Below are positions 6,437-12,421 of a stretch of 12,421 bases of DNA, piece by piece; the stretch's first letter is position 1, and every line of letters starts with the position of its first letter. A program made the position numbers and the translations under genes. A model generated the notes under the pieces. That model searched no databases. It was not told where the DNA came from and worked only from the letters and a program-made list of their open reading frames with translations. The stretch spans positions 1 through 12,421 of the forward strand of contig DASVBJ010000317.1 of assembly GCA_036375895.1 (NCBI GenBank). The letters run 5' to 3'. Origin of the DNA: DASVBJ01 sp036375895. Lineage in GTDB: Bacteria > Actinomycetota > Actinomycetes > JACCUZ01.

Positions 6437-6474
6437 GTCCCGGGCGGGCCCCCTCCCATTGCCCGCCCGGGACC
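6436..6474. terminator. perfect 14-bp stem-loop, bidirectional terminator between GNAT and FAD oxidoreductase genes
   Basis: The left arm at 6436-6449 (GGTCCCGGGCGGGC) and right arm at 6461-6474 are perfect reverse complements around an 11-nt C-rich loop. The stem begins on the last base of the GNAT stop codon and ends 20 nt before the end of the convergent oxidoreductase gene, so it can serve both strands. No T-run flanks it on either side, giving the I-shaped form frequent in high-GC actinobacteria. Confidence 0.75.
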
Positions 6475-6494
6475 GCTCCGTGCCGCCTGGCGCG

Positions 6495-7910
6495 TCAGCG
6501 CTGGGCGGGCAGCTCCACGGCCTGCGTCACCTTGTGGTTGGAGACGAACCGGCCCTGCGGGTCGACCCGGTCCCGGATGGCCTGCAGCCGGGCCCAGGCG
6601 GCAGCCTCGTACCCGGTGCTCGCGTCGACCGGCGTCTCGGCGAAGTTCAGGTACCGCTTGCCGTTGGTCCACGGCCGCAGCGCCTCGACGACCCGGCCGG
6701 CGTCGGCCTCGCCCTGGCCGGCCATCTCCGGGGTCGCCGCGATCGACGCGGCGAAGAGGACGAACGACCCGTCGAGCCGCGACACCGCCCCGGCGCCGGC
6801 GTGCGGGCGCCCGAGCGCTCCGCCGAGCTGGCGCAGCTCCGTGATGAGCAGGGACGAGCCGGAGCCCGGCCCGGCGGTTGCAACGACGGCGTCGATCGCC
6901 CCCTGCGGGAGATCGCCGAGCATCGTCGAGGCAGACACCGCCGGGGTCGGGCCCTCGGGGTCCATGTGCAGTCGCACCAGGCTGGCCGACGGCACCCGGG
7001 CGAAGGTGTCCATCTCCGGTCCGAGCTCGCGCAGCGGGGCGAGGATGGCCTCGGCCTCCGCGTCGTCGGCAAGCACGGCGCCGTCGATGACGACGATCTG
7101 CCGGCCGCGGAACGGCTCCGGGATGTCCGGGATGGGCGGCAGCTGCAGGATCCGCCACGCCGTCGTCACGGCGTCGGGGGCGGTCACCGCCCAGGCGGCC
7201 CAACGCTCGAGCACGGGCTTCGCGTGCTGCCAGTCCCAGACCAGCATCCCGGCGTACGCCGTCTCGATCGGGAAGAGCCGGAACTCGAGTGCCGTCACGA
7301 CGCCGAAGTTCCCACCGCCGCCGCGCAGGGCCCAGAACAGGTCGGGGTGGCTGTCGGCGTCGGCCCGGACCAGCGAGCCGTCTGCGGTCACGACCTCGAC
7401 AGCGGTGACGCTGTTCGCGGCCAGGCCGAGCTCGCGCGCGTACCAGCCCATCCCCCCGCCGAGCGAGTAGCCGACGACGCCGACGTCCGGTGACGAGCCG
7501 TGCAGTGCGGCCAGCCCGTGCGGCGCGGCCGCCTCGACCACGTCGAGCCAGAGGGCGCCCGCCTCGACCCGCGCGGTGCGGCCTTCGGGGTCGACTATCA
7601 CGGCGGTCATGGCCGAGGTGCGAAGCAGCACCACGTCGTCGAGGGAGCCCAGCGGGCCCGCGTTGTGCCCGGTGCCCTGCGGAGCGACCCGGAGGCCCGC
7701 GGCCGCAGCGGCCCGGACGACCTCGGCGACCTCGGCGGCGCTCGCCGGGCGGGCCACTGCCGCGGGACGCTGGTCGATGGCGACGTTCCACGGCGTACGG
7801 GCCTCGTCGTACCCGGGGTCGCCCGGCAGGTGGACGGCGCCGCCGCACAGGCCGCGCAGGGACGAGGCGTCGGCGGTCCTCTGCCCGGGCAGCGTGGGGT
7901 TGGTGGTCAC
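6495..7910 (-). CDS. FAD-linked oxidoreductase, berberine-bridge-enzyme-like
   Basis: A 471-residue protein with the PCMH-type FAD-binding domain (about 45-215) and a C-terminal BBE domain. The FAD loop APQGTGHNAG contains H82 in the position that carries the 8-alpha-histidyl FAD bond in this family. The second covalent site of bicovalent members, a Cys in G-x-C, reads GSSPDVG (S139-S140), so FAD is probably attached only through His. YSLGGGMGWYARELGL (148 onward), GGGGNFGVVT, the late KRYLNFAE and the terminal FVSNHKV are family landmarks. Such enzymes oxidise sugars, alcohols or secondary metabolites with O2 or another acceptor. No signal peptide is seen. The GTG at 7910 has AGGAGG 5 nt upstream; longer in-frame reading lies antisense to pirin and is rejected. 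It is divergent from pirin with a 120-bp shared upstream region. Confidence 0.92.
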   Translation of the reverse strand: MTTNPTLPGQRTADASSLRGLCGGAVHLPGDPGYDEARTPWNVAIDQRPAAVARPASAAEVAEVVRAAAAAGLRVAPQGTGHNAGPLGSLDDVVLLRTSAMTAVIVDPEGRTARVEAGALWLDVVEAAAPHGLAALHGSSPDVGVVGYSLGGGMGWYARELGLAANSVTAVEVVTADGSLVRADADSHPDLFWALRGGGGNFGVVTALEFRLFPIETAYAGMLVWDWQHAKPVLERWAAWAVTAPDAVTTAWRILQLPPIPDIPEPFRGRQIVVIDGAVLADDAEAEAILAPLRELGPEMDTFARVPSASLVRLHMDPEGPTPAVSASTMLGDLPQGAIDAVVATAGPGSGSSLLITELRQLGGALGRPHAGAGAVSRLDGSFVLFAASIAATPEMAGQGEADAGRVVEALRPWTNGKRYLNFAETPVDASTGYEAAAWARLQAIRDRVDPQGRFVSNHKVTQAVELPAQR

Positions 7911-8017
7911 GTGCTCCTCCTCGTGGACTCGGCGTCTACGGGCGCAGCGTTGCGGGGCGGACTTGGCGACGGCTTGCGGTCGACTTGAACGTCCCCATCG
8001 GCGCGACGCGCGCGACG

Positions 8018-8023
8018 TACAGT
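8018..8023 (+). promoter_or_regulatory. putative leaderless -10 hexamer (TACAGT) before pirin
   Basis: TACAGT matches TAnnnT and ends 7 nt before the ATG at 8031, so transcription would start at, or one base before, the A of ATG. No Shine-Dalgarno precedes the ATG. TTGAAC at 7985-7990 looks like a -35 but is about 27 bp away, too far for a normal spacer. The 120-bp gap must also hold the promoter of the divergent oxidoreductase. Confidence 0.45.
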
Positions 8024-8030
8024 CCGTTGC

Positions 8031-9014
8031 ATGAGCAACCTCGAGCGGCGACCCGACGAGACGCTCACCGGCGGGCTCGCCACCGTCTGCCCGGAGCCGA
8101 CCCGCCGGGTCCTGGCGCCGCGCGAGGTGCCGCTGGGCGGTCCGCGGGGCATGCTCGTCCGGCGCACGCTGCCGCACCGCGCGCTGCGCACCGTCGGGGC
8201 GTGGTGCTTCGCCGACGACTACGGCCCGACCGACGTGGGCGGCACGCGGGGCATGCAGGTGCCGCCGCACCCGCACACCGGCCTGCAGACCGTGAGCTGG
8301 CTGCTCGACGGCGAGGTGCTCCACCAGGACAGCCTGGGCAGCGAGCAGCTTGTGCGGCCCGGTGAGCTGAACCTCATGACGGCCGGCCGCGGCATCGCGC
8401 ACGCGGAGACCACCCCGGCCGGCGCTGGCGGGCTGCTGCGCGGAGTCCAGCTCTGGGTCGCCCTGCCGGACCCGCACCGGCACGTCGACCCGCACTTCGA
8501 GCACCACGGCGACCTGCCGCGCCTGGACGACGGCGGCCTGCGGGCCACGCTGCTGGTGGGGGAGCTCGCCGGTGCCGTCTCGCCCGCACGCCGGTACACG
8601 CCGCTCGTCGGGGCCGAGGTGAGCCTCGCGCCGGGCGCGTCGGGCCGGCTCCCGCTCGACCCGGCGTACGAGCACGCCGTGCTCGCTCTCGACGCCGGGC
8701 TGGAGGTCGACGGGGCCGGTGTGGACGCGTCGTCGCTGACCTACCTCGGCTGCGGGCGGCACGACGTCGCGCTGGGCTCACAGGGCGCGGGCCGGCTGCT
8801 GCTCCTCGGCGGGCTGCCGCTGGAGGAGGAGCTGCTCATGTGGTGGAACTTCGTCGGCCGCAGCCACGACGAGATCGCCGAGGCCCGCGACGAGTGGGAG
8901 CGGGCCCGGCAGGGCGCCGACACCCGGTTCGGCGCGGTTCTCGGGTACGACGGGCCGGCGCTCGCCGCACCGCCGATGCCCGGCACCCGGCTGAAGCCCC
9001 GCCCGCGCTCGTGA
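8031..9014 (+). CDS. pirin family bicupin protein
   Basis: A 327-residue protein with the pirin fold. The N-terminal cupin carries the conserved metal ligands: H80 and H82 in PPHPHTGLQTVSW, and H124 and E126 in GRGIAHAE, corresponding to the three His and one Glu that bind iron in pirins. HQDSLG and ELNLMTAGRG are further family motifs. The second cupin (about 180-280) ends with LLMWWNFVGRSHDEIAEARDEW, the typical pirin C-terminal motif. Pirins act as quercetin 2,3-dioxygenase-like enzymes or as iron/redox-dependent modulators of partner proteins; which applies here cannot be told. Its start has no Shine-Dalgarno but a close TAnnnT hexamer, suggesting a leaderless mRNA. The divergent FAD oxidoreductase shares the upstream region, which hints at co-regulation, possibly in aromatic or redox metabolism (inference). 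Confidence 0.94.
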   Translation: MSNLERRPDETLTGGLATVCPEPTRRVLAPREVPLGGPRGMLVRRTLPHRALRTVGAWCFADDYGPTDVGGTRGMQVPPHPHTGLQTVSWLLDGEVLHQDSLGSEQLVRPGELNLMTAGRGIAHAETTPAGAGGLLRGVQLWVALPDPHRHVDPHFEHHGDLPRLDDGGLRATLLVGELAGAVSPARRYTPLVGAEVSLAPGASGRLPLDPAYEHAVLALDAGLEVDGAGVDASSLTYLGCGRHDVALGSQGAGRLLLLGGLPLEEELLMWWNFVGRSHDEIAEARDEWERARQGADTRFGAVLGYDGPALAAPPMPGTRLKPRPRS

Positions 9015-9054
9015 CCCCTAAGCCGCCGCACGCGCAGATAAGGCGGCGACGGGG
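9015..9054 (+). terminator. stem-loop directly after pirin, possible terminator
   Basis: GCCGCC (9022-9027) pairs with GGCGGC (9042-9047). CCCC (9015-9018) can pair with GGGG (9051-9054) across a symmetric 3x3 internal loop. The structure starts one base after the pirin stop. There is no T-run. It overlaps the first copy of the AGATAAGGC repeat, so part of it may have another role. Confidence 0.35.
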
Positions 9055-9076
9055 CGGTAAGGCACAGAGATAAGGC
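9036..9076 (+). repeat. AGATAAGGC direct repeats in the region upstream of the small ORF and LAL gene
   Basis: AGATAAGGC occurs at 9036-9044 and identically at 9068-9076, exactly 32 bp apart (about three helical turns). A third TAAGGC core lies between them at 9058-9063. Being same-face direct repeats in the only long non-coding stretch before the 9156-12421 gene pair, they could be activator or repressor sites. No known regulator is recognised. Confidence 0.4.
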
Positions 9077-9110
9077 ATCGTCCCGATGTGCCCCCCGTCC
9101 TCAGACGCGC

Positions 9111-9139
9111 ACTCTCGATCACGTAAGCAGAGCGAGAGT
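9111..9139 (+). other. 7-bp stem-loop immediately before the Shine-Dalgarno of the 58-aa ORF
   Basis: ACTCTCG (9111-9117) and CGAGAGT (9133-9139) are perfect reverse complements around a 15-nt loop. GAGGAG, the ribosome site for the ATG at 9156, begins 2 nt after the right arm. It could be an operator dyad or a leader hairpin that affects access to the ribosome site; position is the only support for either. Confidence 0.35.
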
Positions 9140-9155
9140 TCGAGGAGTGGACGAG

Positions 9156-9332
9156 ATGTACAACATCGAAACGTTCGCCAGCGCAGAGTCCGCCTACCGG
9201 CGGGACCGCATCAGGGACGACTTCGTCCGCACCGGGCGGCTGCCCCGGCGGTGGGCCCTGCGAGAGACCGTCGGCCGGGTCTGGGGCCACCCCGTCGGCC
9301 GGACCGCGGTGGTGGCGGGCGGTGCCAGCTGA
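9156..9332 (+). CDS. small hypothetical protein, 58 aa, upstream of LAL regulator
   Basis: I do not recognise this protein. The ATG at 9156 has GAGGAG at 9142-9147 with an 8-nt spacer, a good actinobacterial site; an in-frame GTG at 9147 overlaps that site and is less likely. The sequence starts MYNIETFASAESAYRRDRIRD, is highly charged and Arg-rich through the middle (RTGRLPRRWALRETVGR), and ends in a short Val/Ala/Gly-rich tail. It has no membrane span, Cys pair or catalytic motif. The first 30 residues could form an amphipathic helix. The stop lies 14 nt before the ATG of the LAL regulator, which has no good ribosome site of its own, so translation of this ORF may drive that of the regulator. 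It may be a small DNA- or protein-binding partner or a coupling leader peptide; neither is proven. Confidence 0.6.
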   Translation: MYNIETFASAESAYRRDRIRDDFVRTGRLPRRWALRETVGRVWGHPVGRTAVVAGGAS

Positions 9333-9346
9333 GCCTCGTGACCGTC

Positions 9347-12300
9347 ATGGATGCGCCGGCCATCGCACAACTGTCGGTCGTACGCACCATGATGGACGCC
9401 GTGGCACCTGAGCAGACAGGCTTCCGCCCCCTGGTGGGGCGCTCGGCAGAGCTGGCCGGGCTCGCGACCCTCGTCGGGCTGGGCGGGGATCGCGGGCCCG
9501 GCGGCGCCGTGCTGCTGTCCGGCGACGCCGGAGTCGGCAAGACCCGGCTGCTGGCCGAGCTGCGTGACCACGCGCAGCTGGCCGGCTGGCGGGTGATCGT
9601 GGGTCACTGCCTCGACTTCGGCGACAGCGCGCTGCCCTACCTCCCGTTCAGCGAGGCGTTCGGGCGTCTCGCGCTCGAGTCGCCCGCCCTCGCCGAGTCG
9701 CTCGTGGCGGCGAGTCCGGCCGTGGCGCGACTGATGCCCCGCCGGCGGCTGCTCGCCGGTGCGGACGCGACCGACCTCCGCCCCGCGACCGACAGCGCCG
9801 ACGGCGGCGACGGCGAGCCCGTCCCTGCCGCGCGGATGGACCGGGCCGACCTGTTCGAGGCGGTGCATGCCGCCCTCACCCAGCTCGGCCGGGTGGCCCC
9901 GCTGCTGCTGATCGTCGAGGACGTGCACTGGGCCGACCAGTCCACCCGCGAGATCCTGAGCTTCCTGTTCACCCGCCAGTTCGACGCCCCGGTCGGCGTG
10001 GTCGCGTCCTATCGGAGCGAGGACCTGCACCGCCGGCACCCGCTGCGGACGGTGGCCGCGGAGTGGGGCCGGCTCTCCGGCGTCAGCCGGGTCCAGCTGA
10101 GCCCGCTCCCGGACGACGACATGCGCTCCTTCGTGCGCGCCTTGCACCCCGCCCCGATGCCCGAGCGCGACCTGCTCGGCATCGTCGCGCGCGCCGAGGG
10201 CAACGCGTTCTTCGCCGAGGAGCTCGTCGCCGCCGCAGAGCACGGCGCCCACGCGCTGCCCACCGACCTCGCCGACCTGCTCCTGGTCCGCCTCGACCAG
10301 CTGGACGACCCGGCCCGGCAGGTAGTGCGCGCCGCGGCGGTCGCCGGCCGTCGGGTGCCCCACGAGCTGCTGGCCAAGGTGGTGCCGCTGGACGACGCGG
10401 CGCTGGACGCCGCGCTGCGCGCCGCCGTCGAGAGCAACGTGCTCATCCCGGTCGGCGCCGACGGCTACGCCTTCCGCCATGCCCTGCTGGCCGAGGCTGT
10501 CTACGACGACCTCCTGCCGGGCGAGCGGGTCCGCCTGCACTCGTCGTACGCCGCGGTGCTGGCCGCCCGAGAGGCCGAGGGCACCGCCGCCGAGCTCGCC
10601 CGTCATGCCCGGGCCGCCCACGACCTGGTGACCGCGACCCGGGCCAGCATCCAGGCCGGCGACGAGGCGATGGCCGTGGCCGGCCCCGACGAGGCCGCCC
10701 GTCACTACGAGACGGCGCTCGAGCTGCTCGGCCACGACGAGGTGGCCGAAGCCGACGGTGAGCCCGTCGACGTCGTGTCGCTCGTGATCCGGGCCAGCGA
10801 GGCGTCCGCGGCGGCGGGGCACGTGTTCCGGGCGGTGGCCCTCCTGCGAGACCAGCTCGAGTGCCTGGCGGCCGACGCGCCTGCCGAGCAGCGGGCCCGG
10901 CTGCTGGTCGCCCTGGCCGGGACCGCGCTGCTCGGCGAGACCACGCTCGACATCCTCGCGCTGACCACCGAGGCGATGCGCCTCGTGCCGGCCGACCCAC
11001 CCACGCCCCTGCGGGCCCGGGTGATGGGCGTGCACGCCCGAGCCAACGCCGACCGCCACCGCGACGACGAGGCCGTCCGCTGGGCCGACGAGGCGATCGG
11101 CATGGCCCGCGTGCTGCGGCTGCCCGACGTGGCGGCCGACGCCGCGACCACCAAGGTCTGGCTCGACGAGCGGTCGGGCAACCCCGAGTCCTCGCGACGG
11201 GTGCTCGAGGAGACCGTGGCCGAGGCGCGCGCGTCCGGCGAGGTCGCGGTCGAGCTGCGCAGCCTGTACAACCTCGCCGGCCTCCACTTCGAGCGCGGCC
11301 TGCTCACCGAGGCGCGGGTGGCCTACGAGGCCGCCGCCGAGCGGGCCCGCGAGGCAGGCCGCCCCTGGGCGCCCTACGGTCTCGATGCGCGGGCGCTGGC
11401 CGGCCACGTCGCCTACATCAGCGGCGACTGGGACGGTGCCCTGGACATCCTCGACGTCGCCGGCGAGTCCCCGCCCGGCCTGGCCGAGGCCACCCTGGCC
11501 GCGATGGCCCTGGCGGTGGCCGCGGGGCGGGGCGAGCGCAAGCAGCTGGCCCTGATGAGTCACCTGCGCCCCTTCTGGGAGAAGGAGGGCGTGGTCGCCA
11601 TCCAGAGCGGAGCGGCAGCCATCGACCTGCACGGTGACGCCGGCGACCTGGCCGCGGCGACCGCCGTCCACGACGACGTGGTGGCGACGGTCAGCGAGCT
11701 CTGGCAGCTCAAGGCCTTCCAGGCGCGCATCCGGCTGAGCGCGTTGCTGCTCGGCCAGCTCGCGACCGAGGTGGCCCGGGTCGCCACACGGGAGCGCGCC
11801 GAGCTGGTGGCGCGGGGGGCGGTGCTGGCCGGCGCGGTGACCGAGGTCGTCGAGCTGGGCCGACTCCGGGGCGGCCGGCAGCGGGGTCCGGAAGGCCAGG
11901 CGTGGCTGCTGCGGGCCGAGGCGGAGTACGCACGTCTGCGCTGGCTGGCGGGCGTGGACGCGCCCGTTGAGGACGAGCTGGTGGCCGTCTGGCAGGCCGC
12001 GGTCGAGGGTTTCGAGCGGTTCGGACACCTCTTCGAGGTCGCTCGCTCGCGGGCCCGACTGGCGACGGTGCTCCGCGCCGTCGGCCGGTCGGCCGAGGCG
12101 GCGGAGCAGGCCGACCTCGCCCGTGAGGTGGCCCGTCGGCTCGGTGCCGAGCCGCTGCTCGGCGAGCTGCGGGCGCTCGGCGGTCGCGCACTGCCCAGCC
12201 AGCGGGCCGAGGCGACCCGCCCCGACGACGCGCTCACTGCTCGCGAGCAGGAGGTGCTGGCGCTGGTGGCCCAGGGGCGTAGCAACCGCGACATCGCCGG

Positions 12301-12421
12301 CCAGCTCTACATCAGCGCGAAGACGGTGAGCGTGCACGTGTCCAACATCCTGGCCAAGCTCGGCGCCGGCGGCCGCACCGAGGCGGTCGCGGTCGCCCGC
12401 CGCCGCGGCCTGATGGGCGAC
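9347..12421 (+). CDS. LuxR-family LAL-type ATP-binding transcriptional regulator (3' end cut by window)
   Basis: At least 1025 residues, open to the window edge. Domains in order: an AAA/NTPase domain beginning at GFRPLVGR (about 25), with Walker A GDAGVGKT at 59-66 and Walker B LLLIVEDVHWAD at 186-197; then a sensor-like region with FRHALLAEAVYD; a long helical TPR-like region (about 400-940); and a C-terminal LuxR HTH from 960 (LTAREQEVLALVAQG, NRDIAGQLYISAKTVSVHV, NILAKLG). The HTH is essentially complete, so only the last few residues are missing. LAL regulators (MalT type) bind ATP and a ligand or partner through the AAA and TPR parts and then activate transcription. The target is unknown. 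The start is uncertain: ATG 9347 is used, GTG 9338 and ATG 9389/9392 are in frame, and none has a strong Shine-Dalgarno. It probably forms an operon with the 58-aa ORF. Confidence 0.93.
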   Translation, partial: MDAPAIAQLSVVRTMMDAVAPEQTGFRPLVGRSAELAGLATLVGLGGDRGPGGAVLLSGDAGVGKTRLLAELRDHAQLAGWRVIVGHCLDFGDSALPYLPFSEAFGRLALESPALAESLVAASPAVARLMPRRRLLAGADATDLRPATDSADGGDGEPVPAARMDRADLFEAVHAALTQLGRVAPLLLIVEDVHWADQSTREILSFLFTRQFDAPVGVVASYRSEDLHRRHPLRTVAAEWGRLSGVSRVQLSPLPDDDMRSFVRALHPAPMPERDLLGIVARAEGNAFFAEELVAAAEHGAHALPTDLADLLLVRLDQLDDPARQVVRAAAVAGRRVPHELLAKVVPLDDAALDAALRAAVESNVLIPVGADGYAFRHALLAEAVYDDLLPGERVRLHSSYAAVLAAREAEGTAAELARHARAAHDLVTATRASIQAGDEAMAVAGPDEAARHYETALELLGHDEVAEADGEPVDVVSLVIRASEASAAAGHVFRAVALLRDQLECLAADAPAEQRARLLVALAGTALLGETTLDILALTTEAMRLVPADPPTPLRARVMGVHARANADRHRDDEAVRWADEAIGMARVLRLPDVAADAATTKVWLDERSGNPESSRRVLEETVAEARASGEVAVELRSLYNLAGLHFERGLLTEARVAYEAAAERAREAGRPWAPYGLDARALAGHVAYISGDWDGALDILDVAGESPPGLAEATLAAMALAVAAGRGERKQLALMSHLRPFWEKEGVVAIQSGAAAIDLHGDAGDLAAATAVHDDVVATVSELWQLKAFQARIRLSALLLGQLATEVARVATRERAELVARGAVLAGAVTEVVELGRLRGGRQRGPEGQAWLLRAEAEYARLRWLAGVDAPVEDELVAVWQAAVEGFERFGHLFEVARSRARLATVLRAVGRSAEAAEQADLAREVARRLGAEPLLGELRALGGRALPSQRAEATRPDDALTAREQEVLALVAQGRSNRDIAGQLYISAKTVSVHVSNILAKLGAGGRTEAVAVARRRGLMGD

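Noticed and set aside
7985..7990. TTGAAC as the pirin -35 box
   Set aside because: The spacer to the TACAGT hexamer would be 27 bp, far outside the usual 16-19 bp.
7911..8762. N-terminal extension of the minus-strand FAD oxidoreductase frame
   Set aside because: It lies antisense to pirin and lacks family similarity, while the GTG at 7910 has a perfect AGGAGG at 5 nt and starts where the protein family starts.
9194..12337. 1047-residue open frame on the minus strand
   Set aside because: It is antisense to the LAL regulator, whose Walker and LuxR motifs are clear on the plus strand. The minus reading is low-complexity Gly/Arg/His/Gln with no motif, a product of GC-rich codon bias.

Overview
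The window is very GC-rich (roughly 70% or more by eye). Its genes have G/C-ending codons, several GTG starts, several apparently leaderless starts (a TAnnnT -10 hexamer 6-8 nt before the start codon), a DUF222/13E12-type HNH nuclease gene, a DivIVA-like coiled-coil protein and a giant LuxR-type ATPase regulator (LAL). Together these point to the chromosome of a high-GC actinobacterium. Genus cannot be told from the sequence alone. I see no tRNA, rRNA, CRISPR array, insertion sequence or phage gene. Coding density is high and no gap exceeds about 165 bp.

Layout. (1) 39-1475 (+) encodes a DUF222/HNH endonuclease-like protein, followed at 1520-2350 (+) by a TIM-barrel amidohydrolase; both look leaderless. 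(2) 2512-4713 (+) is a tight three-gene operon: a group I truncated haemoglobin, a flavohaemoglobin (globin plus FAD and NAD(P)H domains) 4 nt later, and a DivIVA-like coiled-coil protein whose GTG start overlaps the flavohaemoglobin stop. (3) 4798-5595 (-) is exonuclease III, convergent with that operon across two hairpins and divergent from a GNAT acetyltransferase at 5672-6436 (+). (4) A perfect 14-bp stem-loop separates the GNAT gene from the convergent FAD-linked oxidoreductase of the berberine-bridge type at 6495-7910 (-). That gene is divergent from a leaderless pirin gene at 8031-9014 (+). (5) After a 141-bp non-coding stretch with direct repeats and stem-loops, a 58-residue unknown protein (9156-9332) leads directly into a LAL-type regulator that runs off the right edge (9347-12421, partial, C-terminal HTH reached).

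How they may work together. The globin operon is the most coherent system. Two oxygen/NO-binding proteins, one with its own reductase, are translationally coupled to a predicted filament-forming cytoplasmic protein. By family knowledge the globins would dioxygenate NO to nitrate or handle oxygen. The coupling to a DivIVA-like protein is unexplained, and it is my best candidate for something not well described. The remaining genes look like ordinary DNA repair, small-molecule redox and regulatory functions.
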